64,000 bases of DNA from JAFIEN01 sp051859505 (GTDB lineage Bacteria; Pseudomonadota; Alphaproteobacteria; Rhodobacterales; Rhodobacteraceae), in assembly GCA_051859505.1 (NCBI GenBank), contig JBHYFN010000004.1, positions 69,469-133,468 on the forward strand, read 5' to 3'. Under the pieces are notes generated by a model. It was given only the letters and a program-made list of their open reading frames with translations. It was not told the DNA's origin and ran no database searches. This document shows, one piece after another, positions 8,175 through 16,859 of the stretch (position 1 is its first letter; every line of letters starts with the position of its first letter). Made by a program: the position numbers and the translations under genes.

Positions 8175-9146
8175 TCAGAAGAGGATTCTGAGTGTCACCG
8201 AGCCCAGAAGCTGCCCTTCGGGCTGGCCCTCGAATTCGGGCGAAAGCCAGGTCAACCCGTAGAACAGCGCCGAATTGCCCTGCGATTGCCAATGCAGCCC
8301 GGCCCGGGCCCGCAGCCTTTCGTCCCTGGCGCGAAAGCCCTGCGCGGCGGGCAACCAGTCGCTATCATGGACGCGCGCCCAATCGGCACCGGCCAGAAGG
8401 GACAGACCCGGCTCCCCGGCGGCGCCGGGGTAAAGCTGCCCGGTCGGATTGTCGCGCAAGAGCACCGCCCCGCTCGCCGGCCCGATCACCAGATCGGCGC
8501 CAAGGCGGATCATGTCCTCCACCCCGGTCTGCACCTCGACGAAGGGGCGCAGGTCAAAGGCCTCGGCCAGCGGGATCTGCAGCGCATATTGCCCCGTCGC
8601 CAGATAGGACAGGCTATCGCCGATCTGATCCTCCAGCACGCCGACCCGCGGGGCCGAGATTTCCCCGTGCAGCCAGGCGTGCCAATCCCCCAGGCCGGTT
8701 TGCGGCCCGACCGCCACCAGATCCAGCCCGAGGCTGTAGTCTCCGGGGCCAAGGCGATGATGGCTGTGTACGCCAAAGGCCAGCATGCCCACATAGGGCC
8801 GGTCATCCGAACCCGGCCCGTTCAGCCGGCCGGGCGCAATGATCTCTGAGCGAAAGCGGTATTCGAGCACCTGTCCGGGCCTGTCGGGCAGAGTGCCCGG
8901 CAAACTGCTCGACAAACTGCTCGACAAACTTCTCGGCGGGCCGGAGGTCAGGGGCGGCCCGCGCAGCACCGACAGGCTGTAGGATCCGGTGCGCCAGCGA
9001 TCCTCGCCGTCGCCAAGGAAATCATTGGTGAAGAGCCGGCCCACGCCAAGGGTCTGACGGTCCGCCTGTGCCTCGGCTTGCCCGACCCCTCCGAACACCG
9101 CGCAAACAAGCGCCGCACAAAGGATCCGAGGTACCGCTCCCATCAT
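8175..9146 (-). CDS. LpxR-like lipid A 3'-O-deacylase, outer membrane
   Basis: 323 residues (321-323 depending on which of the two adjacent ATGs is used). A signal peptide (IL-CAALVCAVFGGVGQAEA) is followed by LGVGRLFTNDFLGDGEDRW, where the Asn-Asp pair corresponds to the Ca-binding/catalytic residues of LpxR. RTGSYSLS and VGPQTGLGDWHAWLHGEI (candidate catalytic histidine) follow. The chain ends in LRILF with a terminal aromatic residue, as in outer-membrane beta barrels. The family removes the 3'-linked acyl-oxyacyl group of lipid A. An in-frame 12-bp tandem repeat after RGPPLTSG adds Ser-Ser-Leu units. No operon partner is obvious. Confidence 0.82.
   Translation of the reverse strand: MMGAVPRILCAALVCAVFGGVGQAEAQADRQTLGVGRLFTNDFLGDGEDRWRTGSYSLSVLRGPPLTSGPPRSLSSSLSSSLPGTLPDRPGQVLEYRFRSEIIAPGRLNGPGSDDRPYVGMLAFGVHSHHRLGPGDYSLGLDLVAVGPQTGLGDWHAWLHGEISAPRVGVLEDQIGDSLSYLATGQYALQIPLAEAFDLRPFVEVQTGVEDMIRLGADLVIGPASGAVLLRDNPTGQLYPGAAGEPGLSLLAGADWARVHDSDWLPAAQGFRARDERLRARAGLHWQSQGNSALFYGLTWLSPEFEGQPEGQLLGSVTLRILF
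8901..8936 (-). repeat. Three 12-bp tandem repeats inside the LpxR-like gene
   Basis: On the plus strand CAAACTGCTCGA occurs at 8901-8912 and 8913-8924, followed by the variant CAAACTTCTCGG at 8925-8936. In frame they encode repeated SSSL-type units in an extracellular or periplasmic loop near the N-terminus. The 12-bp period keeps the frame when the copy number changes. Confidence 0.85.
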
Positions 9147-9200
9147 GACACGCCTCCCTGAACCGTCGGCCCTGCCCGATCCCGACGCGCCGTCCCTGTC

Positions 9201-9995
9201 CTAGAATTGCGGCACGACCGGGGCGAACCCCTCCATCGGATGATCGGCCACCTGCCGCAGAAGGCCGATGAACCCCGCCACGCAATGCGCCGCCGTCGCA
9301 TGGCCCTTCTCGGCCGTCGCCAGATGCGCCTCGCCGACGGTGCCCGCCGGGTTGAGGTCGGATGCGATCCAGCCATAGCTGGTGGGCCCGATCGGCGGGA
9401 TTGCCGCCGTCTCGGCGGTCGAGCGGAAATCCCGCGCCGCGCTCATGTCCACCGTATCGGGCCGAAAGGCGAGGATCAGCGAGGTTTCGGAATCCCCGCC
9501 GTGGATGCCGAAGCGCGTCTCCTGCTCGGAATAGAGGCCCTCGGGCAGCCCCCAGTTGCCCCAGCCGCATTTGACCGCAAGCATCCCCGCCCGCACCCGA
9601 AGCTCGCGCGACAGGATCGAGATCAGGTCGAGGTTGCCGCCATGACTGTTGACGATGACGATCTTGCGGATCCCGGCACGGGCGACGGAAAGGCCGATCT
9701 CGGTCCAGACGGCAAGGGCGGTGGGGGCGCTCAGCGTCAGGGTGCCCTTGGCCCAGAGATGCTCGTTCGACTTGCCGACCGCCTGTACCGGCAGGATCCG
9801 GATATCAAGGTCGTCGGGGCACTCCGCCCGCAGCCGCGCCAGCATCCCTTCGGCGATCAGCGTATCCGTGCCGACGGGCAGATGCGGCCCATGCTGTTCG
9901 ATCGCCGCCGTGGGCAGGATGGCGATGGTGCGCATCGGGTCGATCGTATCGAATTCGGGGGCACGGTAATCGGCCCAGTCCAGTCTGCGGGTCAT
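9201..9995 (-). CDS. Creatininase-family amidohydrolase
   Basis: 264 residues. The family opens cyclic amide or amidine bonds (creatinine) or removes formyl groups (archaeal pterin/flavin precursors). The metal-site pattern is intact: E33-x-H35 in AAIEQHGPHLP, D44 in VGTDT, H118 in VNSHGGN and E170 in HGGDSE. It is the last gene of the minus-strand operon and overlaps the preceding reductase by four bases (ATGA). True creatininase would normally sit beside creatinase or sarcosine genes, which are absent, so another ring-opening or deformylating reaction on the transported compound is more likely (inference). Confidence 0.88.
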   Translation of the reverse strand: MTRRLDWADYRAPEFDTIDPMRTIAILPTAAIEQHGPHLPVGTDTLIAEGMLARLRAECPDDLDIRILPVQAVGKSNEHLWAKGTLTLSAPTALAVWTEIGLSVARAGIRKIVIVNSHGGNLDLISILSRELRVRAGMLAVKCGWGNWGLPEGLYSEQETRFGIHGGDSETSLILAFRPDTVDMSAARDFRSTAETAAIPPIGPTSYGWIASDLNPAGTVGEAHLATAEKGHATAAHCVAGFIGLLRQVADHPMEGFAPVVPQF

Positions 9996-10633
9996 TCTGC
10001 GGCGCTCGTCTGTTGCGGCAAGGCGACGTCGACCCTGCGGCCGATCAGCTTGTCCATCTTGCGCGCCACCTTCTCGAGATGACGGCGGCGGCTCTCCGGT
10101 GTCGAGGAATCCATCAGGTAATGCGCCGCAAAGACCATCCTGCGGCCGCGCGGCAGAAGGAAGCCGACCCCACGGGTCAACGTGCGCTTGCCCGGAGCCC
10201 CGACGATCTGGGTCAGAAACCAGCTTGCGCCACAGGTGGTGAAGATGCCCATCCTCTTGATGTGATGCAGGCCGGGGCGGATCGTGCCGTTTTCGGCATC
10301 GGGCATGAAGAAGGCCACATCGGGCAGCATCACCCGGTCAAGCCAGCCCTTGAGCATCGCCGGCAGGCCATACCACCAGGTCGGGTAGACGAAGATCAGC
10401 GTGTCGCACCAGCGCAGATCCGTCACCTGACGCGCGACCGGCGCCTGGTTGGCGGGGCAGTCCAGATAGCCTGTCCACTCCTCGGGGCTCAGCACCGGCG
10501 CGAACTCCTGATCATAAAGGTCGTGCACCCGCACTGCCGCCCCAGCAGCCGCCAGCTTGCCCAAGACCAGATCGCGAACGGCCGCGTTGAAACTGCCTTC
10601 CTTGGGGTGACAATAGACGACAAGGGCCCGCAT
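9992..10633 (-). CDS. NAD(P)H-dependent oxidoreductase, flavodoxin-2 (NQO1-like) family, copy A
   Basis: 213-residue cytoplasmic flavoprotein type. The N-terminal VVYCHPKEGSFNAAVRD phosphate-binding loop for FMN/FAD is followed by the LIFVYPTWWYGLPAMLKGWLDR segment of the NQO1/MdaB family, and TTCGASWF. Such enzymes reduce quinones, nitro compounds or heterocyclic rings by two electrons. Its ATG overlaps the stop of copy B by one base, and its stop overlaps the creatininase start (ATGA). It may reduce the operon's substrate or an intermediate. The substrate is unknown. Confidence 0.88.
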   Translation of the reverse strand: MRALVVYCHPKEGSFNAAVRDLVLGKLAAAGAAVRVHDLYDQEFAPVLSPEEWTGYLDCPANQAPVARQVTDLRWCDTLIFVYPTWWYGLPAMLKGWLDRVMLPDVAFFMPDAENGTIRPGLHHIKRMGIFTTCGASWFLTQIVGAPGKRTLTRGVGFLLPRGRRMVFAAHYLMDSSTPESRRRHLEKVARKMDKLIGRRVDVALPQQTSAAE

Positions 10634-11214
10634 CAGAAAAGCTCCATCTCCCGTTTCACCCGCGCCAGATGCGCCGCGCGTTGCGCATCCGTCGCCCTGT
10701 TCATGTCATAAAGCGCGAGGTAGCGCATCTTGTAGGGCCTGCAGACATGCCAGATCGCCCGCTTCACCACATGGCGCGGCGGATCGCCGGCCAGGAGCGC
10801 CCGGAGCCGCGTGCCGCCATAGGTGGTGACGGCGGCAAGGCGCTTGATATGGGTGAGGTTCGGCTTGACCAGCCCGTCCTCGAGCCGGAACGACACGCCG
10901 GGCAGGAAGACGCGGTCGAAAAAGCCCTTGAGGATCGCCGGAAAGCCGAAGTTCCAGACCGGAAAGACCAGGACCAGCGCCTCGGCGGCGCGGACCCGGT
11001 CGACATAGGCGGCGACCGGCGCGGTGTTGGTCTCGACGTCGTGGTAGGCCCGGCGTTCCTCGGCCGTCAGGACGGGGGAAAAACCTTCGGCGTTCAGGTC
11101 GCAGTCGTCCACCTCCCAGCCCTTGGCGGTCAGCGTTTCGACCACCGTTCTGTGAAGAGCTGCCGAGAAGCTTTCCTCGCAGGGATGGGCGAAGAGGACG
11201 AGGACGCGGGGCAT
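10633..11214 (-). CDS. NAD(P)H-dependent oxidoreductase, flavodoxin-2 family, copy B
   Basis: 193 residues and clearly homologous to copy A: LVLFAHPCEESFSAALHR, LVLVFPVWNFGFPAILKGFFDRVFLPG and TTYGGTRLR, with a similar HVCRPYKMRYLALYDMN end. The two genes probably arose by duplication and could form a heterodimer or act on successive intermediates. They are separated from the upstream FAD oxidase by a 76-nt gap that holds two hairpins, the only internal gap of its kind in the five downstream genes. Confidence 0.88.
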   Translation of the reverse strand: MPRVLVLFAHPCEESFSAALHRTVVETLTAKGWEVDDCDLNAEGFSPVLTAEERRAYHDVETNTAPVAAYVDRVRAAEALVLVFPVWNFGFPAILKGFFDRVFLPGVSFRLEDGLVKPNLTHIKRLAAVTTYGGTRLRALLAGDPPRHVVKRAIWHVCRPYKMRYLALYDMNRATDAQRAAHLARVKREMELF

Positions 11215-11240
11215 CAGGCGCTGATCCCAGTCATCTGCAG

Positions 11241-11285
11241 CCGAAAAATGCGCATTTTTCGGCGCGATTTCTGGTCAGAAATCGC
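11241..11285. repeat. Two adjacent perfect inverted repeats in the operon gap
   Basis: IR1 spans 11264-11285 (GCGATTTCTG, GT, CAGAAATCGC). IR2 spans 11241-11262, an uninterrupted 22-base palindrome with arms CCGAAAAATGC and GCATTTTTCGG. They start 6 nt after the FAD oxidase stop on the minus strand. No long T-run follows, so mRNA processing, stability control or partial attenuation seems likelier than full termination. They could also be a genome-wide repeat type. Confidence 0.75.
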
Positions 11286-11290
11286 CGCCC

Positions 11291-12700
11291 TCATTCCGCG
11301 GCCCTCATCCCCTTGTAGGCATAGATGCCGTCATAGCCGAAATCCGGCTCGTCCCAGGTGATCATCTTGCCGGGGTTGAGCAGCCCCTTCGGATCGGCCT
11401 CGCGCTTGAAGGCCAGCTGCACATCGTCCACCGATTGCCGGCCGCCTTCCTCCAGCGTGTAACGATGCGGATTGAACACCATCGCGCCGGCCGCCTCGTG
11501 CAGCTTCACGATCTCTTCCAGCCGTTCCTCGCTCGTGAACTTCACCAGCGACAGCCCGGCCATGGCCACCCGCCCGCCCATCCGCGTCACCTCGATATGC
11601 TGCAGCACTTCCGGCGAGAACTGCGCCCGCATCTTCTCGACCAGCGGGATCGGGTCGGCAGTGCCATAGCCCACTTGCAGATAGGTGATCGACGGGTCCA
11701 CCTTCAGCGCCCGCAGCGTCGTGTGGTTCCAGGCATATTCGAACACATGCCCCGGATCGCGCGGCCATGTCGTCTGGTCCGAGCGATAGATCACCTCGGC
11801 CCCCGGATGGCGCGCGGTGAAAGTGGTGAACCCGTCAAGCGCATGGGGCGCCACCATCAGCGCCACCACCGCCTGCCCCGGCTTCACATGCGGGGCGACG
11901 CGCTGGAAATAGTCCTGCGCGATGGGCGCCTGGAAGACCGTGACCAGCTTGACCAGGAGCCCGTCCTCGGCCGCCAGCCCATAGCCAAAGTCCAGCGCCG
12001 CCGGGAAATCGTCGAAGGTCAGGAACATGCCCACCCAGTCATAGGCGGGGGCCAGCGGCATCTCGAGCTCGGTGATGATGCCGTTGGTGCCATAGGCATG
12101 GCTCACCCGGTGCAGCGCCTCGCCGGTGAACTCAAGGACGCGCGGTTCCTCTTCCATCGTCACCACGCGCAGCCGCAGGATATTGCCCAGATCGCGCAGG
12201 TTGCCCCAGCGCACCGACCCGACCCCGCCCGAGCCGCCCGCGACAAATCCCCCGATCGTCGCCGTCGTCCAGGTGGACGAGAACATCCGCACTTCCTGCC
12301 CCGAATGCGCCTTGCAGGCCGCGTCCAGATCCTTGAGCAGGCAGCCCGGCTCCACGATGACCCGTCCGGGGTGGATTTCCTTGACCTTGTTCATGTTGTG
12401 CATGTGCAGGATGCAGCCGCCCGCCAGCGGCATCGCCTGCCCGTAATTGCCCGTGCCCGTCCCCCGCGTCGTGACCGGAACGTTATGGGCATAGCAGACC
12501 CGCAGCACCTCGATCACCTCGGCCTCGGTCTTGGGCGCCACGACGAAATCCGCCGTCACATGGTCGAGCCGCGCCTTGAGAACCGGAGAATACCAGAAGA
12601 AATCCCGGCTTTTCGCCTTCACCGAGACGGGGTTCTCGTCAAGGTCCAGATGGGCCAGCGCGGCCTTGGCGCCGGCGATGTCGGGGGTGGGAAGGGTCAT
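11291..12700 (-). CDS. FAD-binding oxidoreductase (PCMH/VAO type)
   Basis: 469 residues with an FAD_binding_4/PCMH domain at about 45-225: VVAPKTEAEVIEVLRVC, TTRGTGTGNYGQAMPLAGG (residues 78-95, ribityl/pyrophosphate binding), VEPGCLLKDLD and the ATIGGFVAGGSGGVGS glycine stretch. A C-terminal substrate domain ends with a HRYTLEEGG-NPGKMI segment seen in glycolate/D-lactate-type oxidases. It overlaps the amidohydrolase gene by four bases. The family oxidises alcohols, hydroxy acids or ring positions. The substrate here is unknown but is presumably tied to the transported compound. Confidence 0.88.
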   Translation of the reverse strand: MTLPTPDIAGAKAALAHLDLDENPVSVKAKSRDFFWYSPVLKARLDHVTADFVVAPKTEAEVIEVLRVCYAHNVPVTTRGTGTGNYGQAMPLAGGCILHMHNMNKVKEIHPGRVIVEPGCLLKDLDAACKAHSGQEVRMFSSTWTTATIGGFVAGGSGGVGSVRWGNLRDLGNILRLRVVTMEEEPRVLEFTGEALHRVSHAYGTNGIITELEMPLAPAYDWVGMFLTFDDFPAALDFGYGLAAEDGLLVKLVTVFQAPIAQDYFQRVAPHVKPGQAVVALMVAPHALDGFTTFTARHPGAEVIYRSDQTTWPRDPGHVFEYAWNHTTLRALKVDPSITYLQVGYGTADPIPLVEKMRAQFSPEVLQHIEVTRMGGRVAMAGLSLVKFTSEERLEEIVKLHEAAGAMVFNPHRYTLEEGGRQSVDDVQLAFKREADPKGLLNPGKMITWDEPDFGYDGIYAYKGMRAAE

Positions 12701-13974
12701 GCTTGCCTCATCAGATGGTCAAGTTCGGCATAGTCGGGCAGGGTCCGGTCGATCTGGCGACCGCCGCGCAGGACAATCCGGTCGGCCTGCGGGCGCGAGA
12801 AGAATTCGTTCCAGTCGCGGGCCCTCGTGATCACCAGATCGGCCGGCGCACCCGGCGCAAGCGACGGCGCGTCGAACCCGCAGGCCCGCGCGGGGTTGGC
12901 CAGCACGGAGTGCACCCAGTCCGGCCCGGTATGGTCCAGATGGCCGATCCGCGTCGCCTCGCGCAGAACCTCGACCATGTCGAGATCGCCATAGGCATAA
13001 AACGGGTCGCGCGTATTGTCGGAGGCGAAGCTGACGTTGATGCCGCGCGCCTTCATCTCGTGCACCAAGGTGATGCCGCGCATCCGGGGCGTGCGGCCGG
13101 GGTGGCGGTCCTGCAGGAAAAGGTTGCACATCGGCAGGCTGACCACATGCAGGCCTGCGCGCGCCACCAGATCGAGCGTCTCCATCGCCGTATCCTCGGC
13201 CATGGCGGAGACCGAACAGCAATGCCCCACCACGACCGGCGCGTCGAAGCCCGTCTCGATCACCGCCTGCGCGATCAGGCGCAGGGTGTTGACCTCGGGG
13301 TCGAGCGTCTCGTCGACATGGAAATCGACCGCCAGACCGCGCGCGGCGGCCATGGCGAGGCAGGCGACCAGCCGCTCCATCAGGTCGGGCATGGGATAGA
13401 CGAACAGACCCAGCACGCCGCCCAGATCGGCCACCATGTCGGCGGTCTGGCGGAAGGCGCCGTCGGCCGAGAAGTCCTCGGCCGCGACAAGGCAGACGCC
13501 CTGCAACGCGATCAGCCCTTCCCACTTTTCGCGCATCTCGGCGAAGACCGGCCAACTGATGCCATCCTGCGGCGGCTTGCTGTCGATATGGGTGCGGATC
13601 GCGCGGGTGCCGTGGGCATAGGCGCAGCGCAGGGCGAAATCCATTCGGGCGCGCACATCCTCGGCGCTCCAGCGGGTTTCGCTATCGGCGCGCACGGTGT
13701 CCAATGCGCCCATGAAGGTGCCGTCGGGATTGGGCGAACGGCCCCAGATATGGCCCTTGTCGAGATGGGTGTGCATGTCGACAAAGCCGGGCAGCACCAT
13801 CGCGCCACCCATTTCGACCCGCACCGCAGCCTCGCCCGGCGCCGCGATGCGCCCGTCAGCGATCGTTAGGTCGGTGCGGATCAGATCGCCCGCCCCCCCG
13901 CTCAGACAGGCGGGGATCGTGACATCGGCCAGCGTCAGCACATGCCCTTCGGGCAGTTTACGGAAATCCATCAT
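12697..13974 (-). CDS. Amidohydrolase, cytosine deaminase (CodA)-like
   Basis: 425 residues of the metal-dependent amidohydrolase superfamily. Metal and catalytic residues match E. coli CodA in order and spacing: H68 and H70 in MHTHLDKG, H219 and E222 in FHVDE, H251 in GHCCS, and D319 in SDNTRDPFYAYGD. The CodA signature reads SDD rather than SDN, so the substrate pocket differs. It would deaminate or hydrolyse a pyrimidine- or imidazole-like ring in the cytoplasm. ATG 13974 gives an ATGA overlap with the ABC permease gene. Its place right after the transporter genes suggests an early step on the imported substrate. Confidence 0.9.
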   Translation of the reverse strand: MMDFRKLPEGHVLTLADVTIPACLSGGAGDLIRTDLTIADGRIAAPGEAAVRVEMGGAMVLPGFVDMHTHLDKGHIWGRSPNPDGTFMGALDTVRADSETRWSAEDVRARMDFALRCAYAHGTRAIRTHIDSKPPQDGISWPVFAEMREKWEGLIALQGVCLVAAEDFSADGAFRQTADMVADLGGVLGLFVYPMPDLMERLVACLAMAAARGLAVDFHVDETLDPEVNTLRLIAQAVIETGFDAPVVVGHCCSVSAMAEDTAMETLDLVARAGLHVVSLPMCNLFLQDRHPGRTPRMRGITLVHEMKARGINVSFASDNTRDPFYAYGDLDMVEVLREATRIGHLDHTGPDWVHSVLANPARACGFDAPSLAPGAPADLVITRARDWNEFFSRPQADRIVLRGGRQIDRTLPDYAELDHLMRQA

Positions 13975-14843
13975 GTCTCTCGCCGGATCGCGCTTTCATG
14001 CCATTTGCGCAAGAGAAGATGCGACAGAAGCCCCGTCAGGGCAAAGATCGTCACCCCCACCACGGCGATCAGGGCAAGGGCCGCGAACATGCGGGGAATG
14101 TTCAGCCGGTAGCTCGCCTCGAGGATCCGAAACGCCAGCCCCGACCCGGCCCCGCCGCTGCCCACGACATATTCCGCCACGATGGCCCCGATCAGCGCCA
14201 GGCCGCCCGCGATGCGCAAGCCCCCAAGGAAATAGGGCAGGGCCGAGGGCAGTTGCAGGTGGATCAGCCGTTGCCAGCGGTTCGCGCCATAGATGGTGAA
14301 GAGGTCGCGCAGGTTGTGGTCGACCGATTTCAGCCCCAGCGTCGTGTTCGACAGGATCGGGAAGAAGGCCACGATCCAGGCGCAGATCAGCACCCGCGCC
14401 GTCGGATCCTGCACATAGATGAAGATCAGGGGCGCGATCGAGACGATGGGCGTGACCTGCAGGATCACGGCGTAAGGATAGAACACCAGTTCGGCAAAGC
14501 GGCTCTGGTTGAACAGGATCGCCAGCACCACGCCCCCCACCACGGCGACCGCCAGCGCCATCAGCGTGATCCGCAGGGTGATCATCAGCGAGGCGCCCAG
14601 AAGCTCGCGGTCCGCGATCAGCTGCTCCCAGACGCGGCCGGGGCTGGGCAGAATGTAGTGCGGGATCTCGTTCACCACGACAAAGCGGTTCCAGACAAAG
14701 AGCGTCAGGAACACCACCAGCACCGGGATCAGCCAGCGGGCCACGGCCTCGATCTGCTTGGCGCGGGCGCGGCGGGCCTCTTCGGCGTCCCAGATCATGG
14801 CGCCGGTCTGACCGGAATTGCCGGTATCGGGTTCTGCGCTCAT
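13971..14843 (-). CDS. ABC transporter permease (SsuC/TauC/ThiX type)
   Basis: 290-residue inner-membrane protein with an N-terminal cytoplasmic stretch, a first TM near residues 36-50 (LIPVLVVFLTLFVWNRF) and five further hydrophobic segments. The permease loop LGLKSVDHNLRDLFTIYGANRWQRLIHLQLPSALPYFLGGLRIAGGLALIG is the EAA-like coupling motif for the ATPase. The sequence class is that of nitrate/sulfonate/taurine/pyrimidine-precursor importers. It overlaps both neighbours by four bases. Confidence 0.92.
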   Translation of the reverse strand: MSAEPDTGNSGQTGAMIWDAEEARRARAKQIEAVARWLIPVLVVFLTLFVWNRFVVVNEIPHYILPSPGRVWEQLIADRELLGASLMITLRITLMALAVAVVGGVVLAILFNQSRFAELVFYPYAVILQVTPIVSIAPLIFIYVQDPTARVLICAWIVAFFPILSNTTLGLKSVDHNLRDLFTIYGANRWQRLIHLQLPSALPYFLGGLRIAGGLALIGAIVAEYVVGSGGAGSGLAFRILEASYRLNIPRMFAALALIAVVGVTIFALTGLLSHLLLRKWHESAIRRET

Positions 14844-15637
14844 GCGGCCTCTCCCATCGCGGTCATCAGCGCGGCCGAGACCTTCTGGCTGTAGGCGGCG
14901 TAATCCGCCGAGGTGCGGAACGACAGGTCGCGCGGATAGGGCGCGTCGACCTGCAATTCCTCGACCACGCGGCCGGGGCGGGCGGCCATCACCACGATCC
15001 GGTCCGACAGGAAGACGGATTCAAAGACCGAATGGGTCACGAAGATCACGGTGCAGCCGATATCGGCCTTGAGCCGCAGAAGATCGTTGTTCAGCTTCTG
15101 CCGCGTGATCTCGTCCAGCGCGGCGAAGGGTTCGTCCATCAGGATCAGCCGCGGGTTCGTCACCAGCGCGCGGGCGATGGACACCCGCATCTTCATGCCG
15201 CCCGAAAGCTCGCGCGGATAGGCGTCGGGGAATTTCGACAGGCCCACAAGGTCAAGCGCCTCGTGGATCTCGTCCTTCACACTCGCGTAGCTTTGGCCGC
15301 GTAGCCGGAACGGCAGGTAGACGTTCTTGGCCACCGTGGCCCAGGGCATCAGCGTGGGTTCCTGAAACACCACGCCGATATCGCCCTTGCCCTTGCCGCC
15401 CTCCCACAGGATGCGCCCCGAGGTCGGGCTCATCAGCCCCGAGATCAGCCGTAGCGCGGTGGATTTGCCACAGCCCGACGGCCCGAGGAGCGAGATGAAA
15501 TCCCCCTCGTTCACGCGGAGCGACATGCCCTTGAGCGCGGTGACATTGCCGTTGAACACCTTGTCGATCCCCTGCATCTCGAGGATCGTGGGGCGCTGGT
15601 CGATGGGCAGGGTCGTGCGGTGCTGGATCTCTGACAT
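14840..15637 (-). CDS. ABC transporter ATP-binding protein (SsuB/TauB/ThiZ type)
   Basis: 265-residue nucleotide-binding subunit. Walker A GPSGCGKST is at residues 52-60, the Q-loop is VFQEPTLMPW, the signature LSGGMKMR (a variant of LSGGQ), Walker B RLILMDEP and the switch histidine VTHS. It energises the permease encoded just downstream. Upstream, a 51-nt gap separates it from the binding-protein gene, so SBP, ATPase and permease are transcribed in that order. Confidence 0.93.
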   Translation of the reverse strand: MSEIQHRTTLPIDQRPTILEMQGIDKVFNGNVTALKGMSLRVNEGDFISLLGPSGCGKSTALRLISGLMSPTSGRILWEGGKGKGDIGVVFQEPTLMPWATVAKNVYLPFRLRGQSYASVKDEIHEALDLVGLSKFPDAYPRELSGGMKMRVSIARALVTNPRLILMDEPFAALDEITRQKLNNDLLRLKADIGCTVIFVTHSVFESVFLSDRIVVMAARPGRVVEELQVDAPYPRDLSFRTSADYAAYSQKVSAALMTAMGEAA

Positions 15638-15688
15638 GGACAGGCAAAGCTTGCGCGGCGGCGGACCGTTCCGCCGCCGCGCCTGATC

Positions 15689-16702
15689 CTAGTCGGCCGG
15701 ACGAAGGTCGAGGCCGACGCCCTTGTTCACGAAGTCGAGCGTATAGGCCGCTTGCCAGTCAAGGCCGGCCTCGACGACGCCGGCCTCGACCATCTTGTTG
15801 TAGAAATCTTCCATCACCGCGTCGGTCATCGCGCCGATGCCCAGTTCCAGCGTGTCGCCCGAATCGACGATGCCGTTGGCGATCATGGATTCGATGGCAT
15901 AGGCGATGGCCTCGTCGCTCATCTCCGGGTTGTCGGCCTGGATCAGCTCGACGGCGGCGGAATTGTCGCCGTAAAGGAAGTTGTACCAGCCGATGGCCGA
16001 CCCATCGACAAAGCACTGCACCGCCTCGGGTTTGTCGGCGATGGTCGCGGCCATCGTCTCGATGATCGTCGAATAGGAGGTATAGCCGGCATCGGCGATC
16101 AGATAGACATCGGGGGTGATGCCCGTCTCCATCTCGAAGAAGAACGGCTCGGAGGACAGATAGCCCTGCATGCCCCAGGTGTCATTGGCGACCAGCGGGG
16201 CCATGTTGAACGTATAGACCTCGCGCTGGGCGGGGTCGAAGCCGTAGGCGTTGACCATCCAGGCCCAGAAGGTCAGCACGCCACCGTCCGAGATCAGGAT
16301 CTTGTCGAGGTTCTTCAGATCCTCGAAGGACGAGGCCGCCCCTGGATGGGTCATGATGATCTGCGGTTCCTTCTGGAACGAGGCCGCGACCGCCACGATG
16401 GGCAGCCCTTCCGCCACCGCCGACAGACCGTCAAGGGACGAACCGCTCATGTGGAAATCGATCTGCCCCGCGATCATCAGGGCGCGGTTGTTCACCTGAG
16501 GCCCGCCCGGCAGGATCGTCACGTCGATCCCGCAATCGGCATAGGTGCCATCGGCCAGCGCCTGATAATAGCCGCCGTGCTCGGCCTGGGCGACCCAGTT
16601 GGTGCCGAAGGACACGGGGATATTCTCGGCCATCGCCCCGGCGCCTGCGAAAACAAGGCCCAAGGCCACTCCGCCCCGAAGGGCCACTTTGGTTCCGTTC
16701 AT
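15689..16702 (-). CDS. ABC transporter substrate-binding protein (NMT1/THI5-like)
   Basis: 337-residue periplasmic protein. ATG 16702 is chosen because AGGGAG lies six bases upstream and a normal signal peptide follows (residues 1-24, VALGLVFAGAGAMAE). The mature part has the NMT1-like start VSFGTNWVAQAEHGGYYQALADGTYADCGIDVTILPGGP, close in style to ThiY and sulfonate-binding proteins. That group binds pyrimidines, sulfonates, nitrate or riboflavin-like ligands. It is the first gene of the minus-strand operon. The ligand is unknown; the downstream CodA-like and creatininase-like enzymes argue for a nitrogen heterocycle. Confidence 0.9.
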   Translation of the reverse strand: MNGTKVALRGGVALGLVFAGAGAMAENIPVSFGTNWVAQAEHGGYYQALADGTYADCGIDVTILPGGPQVNNRALMIAGQIDFHMSGSSLDGLSAVAEGLPIVAVAASFQKEPQIIMTHPGAASSFEDLKNLDKILISDGGVLTFWAWMVNAYGFDPAQREVYTFNMAPLVANDTWGMQGYLSSEPFFFEMETGITPDVYLIADAGYTSYSTIIETMAATIADKPEAVQCFVDGSAIGWYNFLYGDNSAAVELIQADNPEMSDEAIAYAIESMIANGIVDSGDTLELGIGAMTDAVMEDFYNKMVEAGVVEAGLDWQAAYTLDFVNKGVGLDLRPAD

Positions 16703-16823
16703 GATACACTCCCTGAAACAGCGCTTCTTTGAGCCATCCATACTACCCCAGTTGCTCATCACTATGATTCAGGGCCCGAGTCGGGACAGCGGCCTTATTG
16801 CCACCCAGAATTGCACCAGGAAC

Positions 16824-16859
16824 AGGCATTTGCCTAGCCCTTTGCCTATCCAGAAGGCA
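16824..16859. promoter_or_regulatory. Cluster of AGGCA/TGCCT half-sites in the divergent promoter region
   Basis: AGGCA (16824-16828), TGCCT (16831-16835), TGCCT (16843-16847) and AGGCA (16855-16859) form a 12-bp palindrome AGGCATTTGCCT and a second inverted pair. TTGCCTA recurs exactly 12 bp apart. They lie between the ABC operon (minus) and the RidA-like gene (plus) and could be the operator for both. No regulator gene is adjacent. Confidence 0.4.

Noticed and set aside
9201..9995. True creatininase and creatinine catabolism
   Set aside because: Metal ligands fit the family, but creatinase, sarcosine oxidase and a creatinine transporter are absent, and the neighbours point to another heterocycle.
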